Virus record (IMG/VR): IMGVR_UViG_3300021471_000007
Location: 1-64,000 of that record
Strand: one strand, 5' to 3'
From: a virus
DNA: 64,000 nt
Part shown: one piece after another, positions 14,070-21,274 of the stretch
Layout of the letters: each line of letters begins with the position of its first letter
How positions within the stretch are numbered: position 1 is the stretch's first letter
The notes under the pieces: model-generated
What the model saw: only the letters and a program-made list of their open reading frames with translations
Told to the model about the DNA's origin: nothing
Databases searched by the model: none
Made by a program: the position numbers and the translations under genes

Positions 14070-15073
14070 AAGGCTGGGTAACCATTTTAAAGGGCGAACA
14101 ATCAGATTTAATGGCTAATGATGAAAAAAATCCCTCATGGAGACCTATAGACGAAGTGGATGAACCACAATCGAGACAAGTTGTAGATTCGGAATTAATA
14201 TTTGACATTGACGGAGATGATTACGAACCAGCGAGGATGTTAGCACAAAACTTGGAAAATGAGTTATTCAGCCAGAACATTCCATTCTTAAGGTTTACTT
14301 CAGGAAGATTGTTTCACTATTCGGTCTTCATTGATCATGCATCAACATTTGATCCGGCGCACATGATCGATTATTATAAAAAAAATAAAAGCGAATTTGA
14401 TAAGAGGCATTATGTTTATAACTTTGCAAAAAAAATGAGGTATGCTGTATTTAAATATATATTAGATAAGGTGGCACCGGTTAAAGGCGCTAATATTGAC
14501 TGTGGCCTCATGAAATCAAAGAGACATTTAATACGTATTTGTGGTGGTCGGCACTCCTCCGGTTATTATAAGTCGCTCCTATCCAAAATTCCCGACCACC
14601 AACCACATATCAAAAAAGATGATGTAGTATATCCAAAGTCAATAAATTATTGGTTTGTAAATGATTTTATTACATCATTTGCATATAAATATCATTTAAG
14701 GCCAATTGTCCACAGGGGAAAAAGAGATAAAAAACAAAAACATATTAAATGGATTGAAAAAATATTTGAAATTGAAATAGACGATGGGAGACACCGCGTA
14801 GTAAACTTGATACTTGCACCGTATCTGGTAAATATCGTTGGAATGGATGTTGATAAAGCTACAGATAAAATATATGAGTGGGTTGAACATAACAAAGAAT
14901 TATCATACACACAAATAACAAGAGATTATATAAAGTATCAGGTTGAATATGCATTAAAGCGCGAATTACAACCACTATCAAAGGCAAGTCTAAGGTATTA
15001 TTTTAGTGAGAAAATACAAAAGAAACTATGTGGATACTATTATGATAATACATTAAAGGGGTTTAGTAAATGA
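14054..15073 (+). CDS. Archaeo-eukaryotic-type primase (AEP) (339 aa)
   Basis: Motif I ELIFDIDGDD has the D-x-D metal pair (51, 53). Motif II SGRLFHYSVFID (83-94) carries the S-G..H. Motif III has an Asp in GANIDCGLM followed by RHLIRICGGRH. This is the catalytic order of AEP primases and PrimPol enzymes. The C-terminal 100 residues (YLVNIVGMDVDKATDKIYEWV) resemble a PriCT-type helical domain. It would prime viral DNA synthesis with the AAA+ ATPase at 23262. SD GAGG precedes ATG 14054 within the wHTH gene. No polymerase gene is visible in this window. Confidence 0.8.
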   Translation: MEEAMKGWVTILKGEQSDLMANDEKNPSWRPIDEVDEPQSRQVVDSELIFDIDGDDYEPARMLAQNLENELFSQNIPFLRFTSGRLFHYSVFIDHASTFDPAHMIDYYKKNKSEFDKRHYVYNFAKKMRYAVFKYILDKVAPVKGANIDCGLMKSKRHLIRICGGRHSSGYYKSLLSKIPDHQPHIKKDDVVYPKSINYWFVNDFITSFAYKYHLRPIVHRGKRDKKQKHIKWIEKIFEIEIDDGRHRVVNLILAPYLVNIVGMDVDKATDKIYEWVEHNKELSYTQITRDYIKYQVEYALKRELQPLSKASLRYYFSEKIQKKLCGYYYDNTLKGFSK

Positions 15074-15408
15074 CAGAAAAGGTGTTTGTATATGGTACAC
15101 TAAAGAATGGTACAGGGAAGCCCGCGTATGTTGTTGGTGAAATGAGGCACTGCCTTTATTATCCAACAATAAAACTTGGTGGAAAAACATTAGTAAAAGG
15201 AGAAATTCGAAAAGTGGATTTATCAACACTTTTTGAATGGGACCTGTTAGAGGGATACCATCCAGGCGATAAGAATAGTTTGTATATAAGGAGAGAAACA
15301 AAAACTACAGACGGTGAAGAAATTTGGGTATATGAAGGCAACCTTTCGTGGAGGTTATCTAAAAAAATGGTCCCCAAAAATAATATATATGAATGGAGGT
15401 CGATATAA
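15070..15408 (+). CDS. Gamma-glutamylcyclotransferase-like (GGCT/AIG2) protein (112 aa)
   Basis: VFVYGTLKNG (5-14) is the substrate-binding loop of the GGCT fold, and LFEWDLLEGY (54-63) carries the catalytic-type Glu61, followed by LYIRRET. These enzymes cyclise a gamma-glutamyl group and release the amine. In a virus that also carries an amidotransferase, an amidoligase and FGase-like hydrolases, this could remove a gamma-glutamyl or glutamine-derived conjugate. It overlaps the primase end by ATGA and its own stop overlaps the next start (TAATG). Confidence 0.8.
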   Translation: MTEKVFVYGTLKNGTGKPAYVVGEMRHCLYYPTIKLGGKTLVKGEIRKVDLSTLFEWDLLEGYHPGDKNSLYIRRETKTTDGEEIWVYEGNLSWRLSKKMVPKNNIYEWRSI

Positions 15409-15737
15409 TGGTCTATCATGGACATCCGATGTTTTATAAAATTTTGGATGAGTTAAAAGAACTACACGATAAAAAAAACCAACAATATGCTTCGGAGAAG
15501 GATCCATTATCTAACTTCAAAAGAGCATCTGCACTCGGTGAAAAACTGTTTAATCCTAATATAAAAAACAAGCCACTTGCATATTTGTTGGCACTGGTAT
15601 CAAAACAAATAGATTGTGTTTATGATATTGTTGGTGAAGGAAAAGAAAACACAATTGAGGAACTTGAGGACAAGTTAAAAGACATTGCAACATATGCAAT
15701 ACTTGCAATAATATTAGAAAGAGAATTTAAAAAATGA
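15408..15737 (+). CDS. MazG-like / DUF6378-type all-alpha NTP pyrophosphatase candidate (109 aa)
   Basis: KKNQQYASEKDPLSNFKRASALG, then LALVSKQIDCVYDIVGEGK and ENTIEELEDKLKDIATYAILAII. This order (K-x-x-x-Y...NF, then a helix with K..D, then EE..D...D.A.YA) is that of the phage all-alpha nucleotide pyrophosphohydrolase-like family. It may cleanse or rebalance the nucleotide pool. ATG 15408 follows GGAGGTCGAT. Confidence 0.65.
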   Translation: MVYHGHPMFYKILDELKELHDKKNQQYASEKDPLSNFKRASALGEKLFNPNIKNKPLAYLLALVSKQIDCVYDIVGEGKENTIEELEDKLKDIATYAILAIILEREFKK

Positions 15738-15746
15738 GGTGTTTTT

Positions 15747-15998
15747 ATGGAACAAAAGAAATATGATAAGTTTATAAAATATATGTGCACAAAACTGGCA
15801 GATAGTATTATAAGGAGACGTATTAAAACAATTACGAAAGAAATACCAAAAAAAGATATAGAAAAAATATTAAACGAGAAGGATACGGACGAAACATATA
15901 AACTAAGTTTTGAACTTGAATTCGGTGCTCCTGTGATCCGTTTATTGTATTCATATTTTGAGGACGATATATTGTTCTTTGGGGTAGACGAACAATGA
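15747..15998 (+). CDS. Hypothetical protein (83 aa)
   Basis: Basic helical N-terminal half (KFIKYMCTKLADSIIRRRIKTITKEIPKKDIEKIL), then an acidic strand-rich end (YKLSFELEFGAPVIRLLYSYFEDDILFFGVDEQ). GAGGTGTTTTT lies in front of ATG 15747 and it overlaps the next gene by ATGA. No family recognised. Confidence 0.7.
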   Translation: MEQKKYDKFIKYMCTKLADSIIRRRIKTITKEIPKKDIEKILNEKDTDETYKLSFELEFGAPVIRLLYSYFEDDILFFGVDEQ

Positions 15999-16459
15999 AG
16001 TTAAATTTGGGCTGTGGTAAAAACAAAAAAACGGGTTTTATAAATGTAGATAAGCGAAAATGGGTAGAACCTGATGTAGTAATGGATTTGGAAAAAAAAT
16101 GGAAGTTCAAGGACAATACAGTTGATGAAGTCTTTATCAGCCATGTAATAGAGCATATCAAAGATTTACATCATTTTATGCGGGAACTATACAGAGTATG
16201 TAAAGATGGTGCGGAGATAACTATTATAGCACCATACTGGAAACACCACAGCGCATTTGACGATCCTGACCATTGTAGGTTTATGACAGAATATTCGTTT
16301 ATGTATTTCAATCAGGATACACACGGTAGCGACAAAAGTACAATGGAAGAGGCCTTTGGTTATTATGTCGATTTCAAAACAATGGATATACAGTATATTG
16401 TTCAAAACACCGAAATAACTACAATAAAATACATATTGAAGGTTGTAAAAAAACAGTGA
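15995..16459 (+). CDS. SAM-dependent methyltransferase, class I (154 aa)
   Basis: MKLNLGCGKNKKTGFINVD has the G-C-G glycine-rich SAM loop with an Asp after the second strand. VISHVIEHIKDLHHFMRELYRVCKDGAEITIIAPYW is the motif IV-V segment of small-molecule or sugar methyltransferases that cluster with glycosyltransferases. Short for the family, lacking extra substrate domains. The glycosyltransferase-methyltransferase fusion at 18329 suggests a shared glycan pathway. Substrate unknown. Confidence 0.8.
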   Translation: MKLNLGCGKNKKTGFINVDKRKWVEPDVVMDLEKKWKFKDNTVDEVFISHVIEHIKDLHHFMRELYRVCKDGAEITIIAPYWKHHSAFDDPDHCRFMTEYSFMYFNQDTHGSDKSTMEEAFGYYVDFKTMDIQYIVQNTEITTIKYILKVVKKQ

Positions 16460-16463
16460 GCAT

Positions 16464-17120
16464 ATGGGATATATAATAGGAATAGATGATGTAACGAGAT
16501 GCCCGGTCATAGGGAGTTTGATATGTGTGGGTGCTCTTATAGATGAATCTTTCATTCCATGTATGAAAAAGCTTGGAGTAAAGGATAGCAAAGTAATAAC
16601 ACATAAAAGAATACAAGAGCTTGCAAAAGAATTAAAACGATTGGGAGAATACCACTCTGTTAAGATTGATGCAAAAATGATAAGCAAATCTAAAACAGAC
16701 TTTAATATGAATGATATGGAATGTGCAGCATTTTGTTCAATAGCAGATACATTATTGGATTTACAACCAGATGCAAAGGTTCAAATAAATAATTTTGACA
16801 GAACACGCGAAAAATTTATACAAAGAGCAGAAAAACTTGGATTTAATTTTGATTGGAGCAAATGGATAATAGACCATGAAAACGAAACAAGAGATACTGT
16901 TGTTGGAGCAGCGAGCATAGTAGCAAAGGATTTATCATTAAAGGAATATGAAAAACTTAGAGAATTGTATGGTGATTTTGGCTCTGGTAACCCAAACGAT
17001 GAAAGGACGCTGACATTTTTAAGGGAAAAGTTAAGAAGTAATGAACACTGTCCTATAATAAGATATAATTGGAAAACAATTAAAAGATTAAAAGGCGAGA
17101 TAAACGAGGAAACAAATTGA
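16464..17120 (+). CDS. RNase HII-like protein with altered active-site loop (218 aa)
   Basis: Overall RNase HII: IIGIDDVTRCPVIGSL, LGVKDSK, INNFDRT, HENETRDTVVGAASIVAK, FGSGNPNDERTLTFL. The normal GIDEAGRGPV loop reads GIDDVTRCPV: the second acid is Asp9 instead of Glu, and the GRG that reads the RNA-DNA junction is TRC. The distal acids are near Asp112, Glu139 and Asp144. It may remove primers made by the viral primase, or have changed specificity. Its stop overlaps the start of the next gene. Confidence 0.8.
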   Translation: MGYIIGIDDVTRCPVIGSLICVGALIDESFIPCMKKLGVKDSKVITHKRIQELAKELKRLGEYHSVKIDAKMISKSKTDFNMNDMECAAFCSIADTLLDLQPDAKVQINNFDRTREKFIQRAEKLGFNFDWSKWIIDHENETRDTVVGAASIVAKDLSLKEYEKLRELYGDFGSGNPNDERTLTFLREKLRSNEHCPIIRYNWKTIKRLKGEINEETN

Positions 17121-17337
17121 TAAAGTCAAGTTCAAACTTTTAGGAGAAGATGTTGTTGGTTATGTATCAGAAATCAAAATAGAGAACAGTATGGCACGGT
17201 TTACAATAGCGTTTCCGTCTTTTGATAAGAAACATAAACCAACTACAACAGATTTGATTATTAGGATACCGCTTACATCAAAACAACTGAAGATGCTTTT
17301 TGATTGGATGAATATACAAAATGAGGTGAATGATTAA
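17116..17337 (+). CDS. Small beta-rich protein, apparent ATT start (73 aa)
   Basis: From ATT 17116 the product reads (M)DKVKFKLLGEDVVGYVSEIKIENS, with strands continuing to ARFTIAFPSF, then LIIRIPLTSKQLKMLFDWM. No ATG, GTG or TTG exists between the upstream in-frame TAA and the conserved-looking body. GAGG lies 6 bases upstream, and ATT overlaps the RNase HII stop as ATTGA, mimicking the usual ATGA overlap. The end overlaps the next ATG (TAATG). Function unknown. Confidence 0.6.
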   Translation: MDKVKFKLLGEDVVGYVSEIKIENSMARFTIAFPSFDKKHKPTTTDLIIRIPLTSKQLKMLFDWMNIQNEVND

Positions 17338-17576
17338 TGTGGCCGTTTAAGACGAAAAAGGAAAAACACAAGGAGTATATACTAAGACTGTGGACAAATG
17401 CACCAACACTATTTTATATTGAGAAATATGATAATAAGGAACTTAGAGACAACCTATATTCAAATATAATTACTGACATTTTGGAAAACAAGAAAATATT
17501 AGTGTTATTAAATCATATAATAAAAACCGACACTGTAGTTGGTGTGGAAAGGTTTGATCGTGATGTGTATGAGTGA
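17337..17576 (+). CDS. Small hypothetical protein (79 aa)
   Basis: MWPFKTKKEKHKEYILRLW opens a basic helix, followed by helical segments with NLYSNIITDILENKKILVLLNHII. SD GAGGTGAAT precedes ATG 17337. Overlapped by both neighbours, so part of a tightly coupled run. No family recognised. Confidence 0.7.
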   Translation: MWPFKTKKEKHKEYILRLWTNAPTLFYIEKYDNKELRDNLYSNIITDILENKKILVLLNHIIKTDTVVGVERFDRDVYE

Positions 17577-17886
17577 TGGCAACGAATTGTTTGTTTTGGA
17601 CTTCAAAACGTGGAAGAAATATTATGATAGTTTTGTCGAAGCTCAAATAAAACAAATGGATGCAATATTAGAAAATGGCAATATGACGGATAAAATGTCT
17701 GAACAGCTAAACAATTTACAAGAAAGTATATTATATAATAAAGAAGTCATAGAAAAGGCCAAAGCTGTCAAAGATGAAAGTATATTTTATATAGAAGATG
17801 GAATATTAGGTTATAGAACAGTTGGTAGGGAATTAAAAAAATTTTATGAAAAGAAAGAAACTGAAGCCAATATAGCATATGAATAA
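17569..17886 (+). CDS. Coiled-coil hypothetical protein (105 aa)
   Basis: MSDGNELFVLDFKTWKKYYDSFVEAQIKQMDAILENGN and later KEVIEKAKAVKDES plus ELKKFYEKKETEANIAYE are strongly helical. ATG 17569 has GTGAT 4 bases upstream; ATG 17563 is an alternative. Overlaps the previous gene by 8 bases. No family recognised. Confidence 0.65.
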   Translation: MSDGNELFVLDFKTWKKYYDSFVEAQIKQMDAILENGNMTDKMSEQLNNLQESILYNKEVIEKAKAVKDESIFYIEDGILGYRTVGRELKKFYEKKETEANIAYE

Positions 17887-17898
17887 AGAGGTGATAAA

Positions 17899-18063
17899 AT
17901 GAATCTAAACGAATTGGCAAAAACAATAACCTTATCTGAAGGCGGAAAAATATCAATATCTATAGCACAGGTAAAAGAAGTTATGAAGATATTGTTCAGA
18001 GAATTGAACGAGTATTCAGATGAGGATATACTAAAAACAATACGCAGATACAGAGGTTATTAA
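17899..18063 (+). CDS. Small phage-type protein (54 aa)
   Basis: MNLNELAKTITLSEGGKISISIAQVKEVMKIL resembles a type of small protein common in tailed-phage genomes (NLxELAKxITLxEGGK..VxIAQVKEV) with no known function. Two helices around a short strand. SD GAGGTGATAAA in front of ATG 17899. Confidence 0.7.
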   Translation: MNLNELAKTITLSEGGKISISIAQVKEVMKILFRELNEYSDEDILKTIRRYRGY

Positions 18064-18064
18064 T

Positions 18065-18211
18065 ATGCCATTACCAAAACCGCGAGAAGGAGAAGAAGAA
18101 CAAAACTTTATAGCGAGGTGTATCAGATTCATAAAAGATGAGGATCCTGATATAAGCAATCAACAAGCAGTAGCTATGGCATACAGTCAGTGGAAACGTT
18201 TTAAGAAGTGA
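18065..18211 (+). CDS. Small phage-type protein (48 aa)
   Basis: MPLPKPREGEEEQNFIARCI and then QQAVAMAYSQWKRF match a motif known from phage capsid-maturation protease and portal-region proteins (PLPKPxxGE..FI.RC...QAVAICYSQW). Here it stands alone in the early region. Starts two bases after the previous stop (TAA-T-ATG). Function unknown. Confidence 0.7.
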   Translation: MPLPKPREGEEEQNFIARCIRFIKDEDPDISNQQAVAMAYSQWKRFKK

Positions 18212-18215
18212 TGCT

Positions 18216-18332
18216 ATGCAGGAAATAAAATTCAAATGTATGTGCGGCAGAACAATAAAAATAAAATTCTTAACTCCTGTAGTAATAGAACAAACGTCCG
18301 AATATGAATTAAGAGGTGAAGAATCCAAATGA
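18216..18332 (+). CDS. Tiny CxC protein (38 aa)
   Basis: MQEIKFKCMCGRTIKIKFLT contains a Cys-Met-Cys that may bind metal in half a ribbon. SD AAGTGATG lies 3-8 bases in front of ATG 18216. It overlaps the next gene by ATGA, and GAGGTGAAG inside its end is the next gene's SD, so it may mainly couple translation of the big enzyme behind it. Confidence 0.55.
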   Translation: MQEIKFKCMCGRTIKIKFLTPVVIEQTSEYELRGEESK

Positions 18333-19621
18333 AAAAAGTAATAATAACAATGCCAATAAGAAATCGTGATTGGTGTATTAGCAATGTGTTGAATAGTATT
18401 AAGGATCAAACATATAATCTTAAGGATATCGGATTGTATTTTTTATTAAACGATTCTACGGACAACACAGAAAAAATATTAACAAAATTCAAAAATGATA
18501 ATGAACAGTTGTTTAGGGAGATAATAATAGAAACAAAAAATATGGGAGAGATGGAGCTCGATGATCATATATGGAATAAAACAAATTATAGTAGAATAAG
18601 TAAATTAAGAAACGAATGTCTAAAACAAATAAAGGATTACGATTATTTATTAATGTTGGACTCAGATACGTGTTTAAATCCAAATGTAATTAAGCATCTA
18701 GTAGAACTTGACAAAGATGTTATAACTGAAAACGGTTGGGCTACATGGAATACAGTATTTGGTGAAGTTTATCCATATGTTACAACAAAAAAAGATCCAC
18801 TGAATCCAGATTATTGGTTGCTGGATGATAGTATAGATATATTGAGAAAACCAGGTACTTATAAATTTACTCCAAACAGGCATATGCGAAGCGGTGGTTG
18901 TGTATTGATAAAAAGAAACGTAATAGAATCCGGTGTAGATTACACACCAGAATTTAAAAACCCAATTACATTATTACAATATCAAGATGAACTGACCGTA
19001 TTTAGTCATAATTTACAAAAACACGGATATGATCATTGGATAGATACACATTATGAATGTTATACATATGAACAATATGAACCAAAAAATCTTGTAACAA
19101 CCATATCACATGATTTATATACGAATGCGATAGACTTTTTGAAGAAAGCAGGAGTCAAAACAGTTATAGATGTTGGAACGGGAGTTGGATATGGCATGAA
19201 CATGCTATCAAAATATTTCAAAGTGCGTGGCATTGAAAAAGACCGAAATGTTTATAAACAGGCCATATTAAATTATCCAAAACTGAAAATAGATAATATT
19301 GATATGTTTCACTATAATAACGAAAAAGCAGATGCTGTTATATCATGTGAACTGATAGAGCATATTCCTTTTTTAAGGGATTATTTCAATAAGCTAAGGA
19401 GCATGACTAAAGAACATGGTTATGTTTTTATATCAACACCAAATTCAGAATTGTTTGAAAAACAACCAGCATATCATATACATAGATTTACAAAAAAAGT
19501 ATTTGAAAACATATGTAGTGAATATATTGTTGGAGATTGTTACTATTTGTATGAAAAAAACGAATATACAAATAACAAGACATTGAAAACAAATTTAATG
19601 TATTTCGGGAAATGGAGGTGA
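18329..19621 (+). CDS. Glycosyltransferase-methyltransferase fusion (430 aa)
   Basis: Residues 1-250 are a GT-A glycosyltransferase: KVIITMPIRNRDWCI, YFLLNDSTDNT, and LLMLDSDTCLN with the D-S-D metal motif at 111-113, plus MRSGGCVLIKR. Residues 260-430 are a SAM methyltransferase: VIDVGTGVGYGMNML (281-287 loop), ADAVISCELIEHI, MTKEHGYVFISTPNSE. The fusion suggests transfer of a sugar and its O-methylation on one product, for example a capping sugar on a viral or host surface glycan. Domains are clear; the acceptor is unknown. Confidence 0.85.
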   Translation: MKKVIITMPIRNRDWCISNVLNSIKDQTYNLKDIGLYFLLNDSTDNTEKILTKFKNDNEQLFREIIIETKNMGEMELDDHIWNKTNYSRISKLRNECLKQIKDYDYLLMLDSDTCLNPNVIKHLVELDKDVITENGWATWNTVFGEVYPYVTTKKDPLNPDYWLLDDSIDILRKPGTYKFTPNRHMRSGGCVLIKRNVIESGVDYTPEFKNPITLLQYQDELTVFSHNLQKHGYDHWIDTHYECYTYEQYEPKNLVTTISHDLYTNAIDFLKKAGVKTVIDVGTGVGYGMNMLSKYFKVRGIEKDRNVYKQAILNYPKLKIDNIDMFHYNNEKADAVISCELIEHIPFLRDYFNKLRSMTKEHGYVFISTPNSELFEKQPAYHIHRFTKKVFENICSEYIVGDCYYLYEKNEYTNNKTLKTNLMYFGKWR

Positions 19622-19625
19622 AATT

Positions 19626-19793
19626 ATGGCAAAATCGCCAGGGTATTTGTTTAATGAGAAAACGCTATGTAATTTTTGTAACGAGGGACCAATGGCAGAC
19701 CATAGTATGTGCATTATAGCATACCAAATAAAAGAATTAAGGGAAGCAGTTCAAAAGCTAACAATAGTTTTGGCAAGTAAACAAAACAATTGA
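19626..19793 (+). CDS. Small Cys-containing protein (55 aa)
   Basis: Contains LCNFCNEGPMADHSMC, a possible three-Cys/His metal site, then a helix (QIKELREAVQKLTIVL). SD GGAGGTGAAATT before ATG 19626. Function unknown. A promoter follows its stop. Confidence 0.65.
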   Translation: MAKSPGYLFNEKTLCNFCNEGPMADHSMCIIAYQIKELREAVQKLTIVLASKQNN

Positions 19794-19801
19794 GGAACTA
19801 C

Positions 19802-19821
19802 GAAGCGATAGCTTTATATAC
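19802..19821 (+). promoter_or_regulatory. AGCGAT-type TATA promoter
   Basis: GAAGCGATAGCTTTATATAC, identical to 13745-13764. Transcription should begin near 19842, 12 bases before ATG 19854, leaving room for the SD AGAGGTG. Confidence 0.75.
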
Positions 19822-19853
19822 TAACAAAATAATATGTAATAGAGGTGAAATAA

Positions 19854-19979
19854 ATGTTTGAATGTGAATGTTTGAAATGTGGATACAGGATGAGTTCTGA
19901 ACAGCACTGTATGAGTATTAAATGTCCAAAGTGCGGCGGAGAAATGAGAAGAGTAGATAGACCAGGGATTGGCAGATAA
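19854..19979 (+). CDS. Minimal zinc ribbon (41 aa)
   Basis: MFECECLKCGYRM...KCPKCGGEM is a rubredoxin-like pair of knuckles (CLKC and CPKC) in a 41-residue protein. It is first behind the strong AGCGAT promoter, so likely well expressed. Function unknown. Confidence 0.7.
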   Translation: MFECECLKCGYRMSSEQHCMSIKCPKCGGEMRRVDRPGIGR

Positions 19980-20036
19980 AACAATAATTAAGCTGGGCTA
20001 TTAATACCTTTTTAATTTTATATATGAGGTGATAAG

Positions 20037-20180
20037 ACGTTTTACATTAAAACTGAAAAAAGGGTTGGATTTTTCACACTTTCAAAAACGTGGAAAGTAG
20101 AAACAGATGACAAAACAGAAGCTATTTTGTTAATAAAGGAGAAAGACGATGGAAGAATCACAGAGGTAAACAGAGAGTGA
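20037..20180 (+). CDS. Small protein with apparent ACG start (47 aa)
   Basis: The frame FYIKTEKRVGFFTLSKTWKV...ITEVNRE is bounded upstream by TGA at 20025-20027 and has no ATG, GTG or TTG before its body. SD GAGGTGAT (20026-20033) followed by AAG-ACG parallels the leader GAGGTGATAAA-ATG used at 17899, so ACG 20037 is the likely start; ATT 20046 is the other option. The protein is beta-rich and basic. A competing GTG frame inside the SD gives only 23 residues. Confidence 0.5.
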   Translation, partial: TFYIKTEKRVGFFTLSKTWKVETDDKTEAILLIKEKDDGRITEVNRE

Positions 20181-20184
20181 TATC

Positions 20185-20619
20185 ATGAAACCAAAACCAT
20201 TAGATTTAGAAGATTTAGCAAAAATAGAACATGAGCAGTGGATAGAATGGAGCAAAGATATAGCAAAAAACGAACCTATATCAAAAGAACGAATTGAAAG
20301 GTGGAAGCAGTTTTGGATACCTTATGAAAAACTTCCAGAAAAAGTAAAAGAAGATGACAGGAAATATGCACGAAGAGTTATGGAACGCATCAAAAAAGTG
20401 TGTGAATTTTGGTTGAAATATGCTGATAGTCCAGAAAGACTACTAAAAGAAAGAGAGGATTTGATAAACAATTCAGAAGCAAGAAAAATAATATCTACTG
20501 CAATAAAAAGTAGAATAGGATTAAAAATAGATAAAAGTTTTGTGGTTAAATCAGTAAGAAATTACAACACTTGGCTATTAAAATTGGCATTTATGAACAA
20601 TGGAGGTGAAACTTTTTGA
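20185..20619 (+). CDS. RyR-domain-like protein (144 aa)
   Basis: LEDLAKIEHEQWIEWSKD...WKQFWIPYEKLPEKVKEDDRKYARRVMERIKK resembles the RyR repeat fold seen in prokaryotic and viral proteins (LA...HE.W...........W..L....K..DR..A). The remaining part is basic and helical. ATG 20185 follows GAGTGATATC. The family call is tentative. It ends TTTTGA, where TTG starts the next gene. Confidence 0.5.
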   Translation: MKPKPLDLEDLAKIEHEQWIEWSKDIAKNEPISKERIERWKQFWIPYEKLPEKVKEDDRKYARRVMERIKKVCEFWLKYADSPERLLKEREDLINNSEARKIISTAIKSRIGLKIDKSFVVKSVRNYNTWLLKLAFMNNGGETF

Positions 20620-20783
20620 CCAATTTTAAAGAAATAATAATAGATTTCAATGATAAAATAGCTAAGGATTTTGAGGTAAGATATAAAGGAAAGAAAATAC
20701 TGGCACGTCGAGTATGTGTTTTAGTAGATTTGGATAAAATAGAATTTGTGAAAGATGAGGATCGGGACCTACAAGAGGCATGA
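20616..20783 (+). CDS. Small hypothetical protein, TTG start (55 aa)
   Basis: (M)TNFKEIIIDFNDKIAKDFEV begins a small alpha/beta protein with a basic middle (YKGKKILARRVCV). The TTG overlaps the previous stop (TTGA), and GGAGGTG lies 7 bases upstream inside the preceding gene. Function unknown. Confidence 0.6.
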   Translation: MTNFKEIIIDFNDKIAKDFEVRYKGKKILARRVCVLVDLDKIEFVKDEDRDLQEA

Positions 20784-20802
20784 ATTAAATACAGGTGATA
20801 AT

Positions 20803-20979
20803 ATGAGAAAAATATTTTGTGATATATGTGGAAAAGAAATAGAAAAACCAGACATTACAATTAATTTAGATTTGATAAATTGGGAAGAAGATACAGAAGA
20901 AATTATTTCACAATTCGATGTGTGCGAAAACTGTACGAGAGAAGCTATTGAAAAACTAAAGAAGTTTAACTTGAAGTGA
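20803..20979 (+). CDS. Zinc-ribbon protein (58 aa)
   Basis: MRKIFCDICGKEIEKP and FDVCENCTREAIEKL give two CxxC knuckles about 35 residues apart, like phage zinc-binding proteins of unknown role. ATG 20803 has AGGTGATA in front. The last gene before the structured element at 21008. Confidence 0.75.
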   Translation: MRKIFCDICGKEIEKPDITINLDLINWEEDTEEIISQFDVCENCTREAIEKLKKFNLK

Positions 20980-21007
20980 TTAATGCAATTTGTTTTAAAA
21001 AATCATA

Positions 21008-21075
21008 CTCCGCTATGAAGAGGAGCTGCCTGTCCCTCGGTGTAAAGGGGAACTGGAGCGGAGCCCCAACAGGCA
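21008..21075 (+). ncRNA. Candidate pseudoknotted RNA element
   Basis: Two perfect 7-base pairings interleave: CTCCGCT (21008-21014) with AGCGGAG (21057-21063), and TGCCTGT (21027-21033) with ACAGGCA (21069-21075). GGGG (21047-21050) can pair with CCCC (21064-21067), or CCCT (21034) with AGGG. CTCC can instead pair locally with GGAG (21022-21025), so two exclusive folds exist. It is GC-rich in AT-rich surroundings and lies 23 bases upstream of a gene lacking an SD. A riboswitch-like leader or a small RNA are possible. Confidence 0.5.
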
Positions 21076-21097
21076 CAAATTAAAATGAGTCGATTAA

Positions 21098-21274
21098 ATG
21101 AATAAAAAAGAAGTAAAAGAGTTTATAGAAAACAAATTAAAAGTAAAAGATGAGGTTTGGTTTAGTGAATTGGTGGATAAGTTTTGTAAATCAAAAGTGT
21201 TTGAATTTTTTAATGATATGGGAAAACTAAAACAAATTGTAAATCAGCTTCAAAAAGAAAAGGTGATTATATGA
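21098..21274 (+). CDS. Small helical protein (58 aa)
   Basis: MNKKEVKEFIENKLKVKDEVWF begins an all-helical, charged protein. No SD is visible before ATG 21098, unusual for this genome, and the structured element at 21008-21075 lies just upstream. It overlaps the next gene by ATGA. Function unknown. Confidence 0.6.
   Translation: MNKKEVKEFIENKLKVKDEVWFSELVDKFCKSKVFEFFNDMGKLKQIVNQLQKEKVII

Noticed and set aside
21008-21075. HDV-type ribozyme
   Set aside because: Order of the two main stems fits, but the conserved loop-3 bases, P1.1 pairs and P4 stem are not found. Kept as a candidate pseudoknot only.
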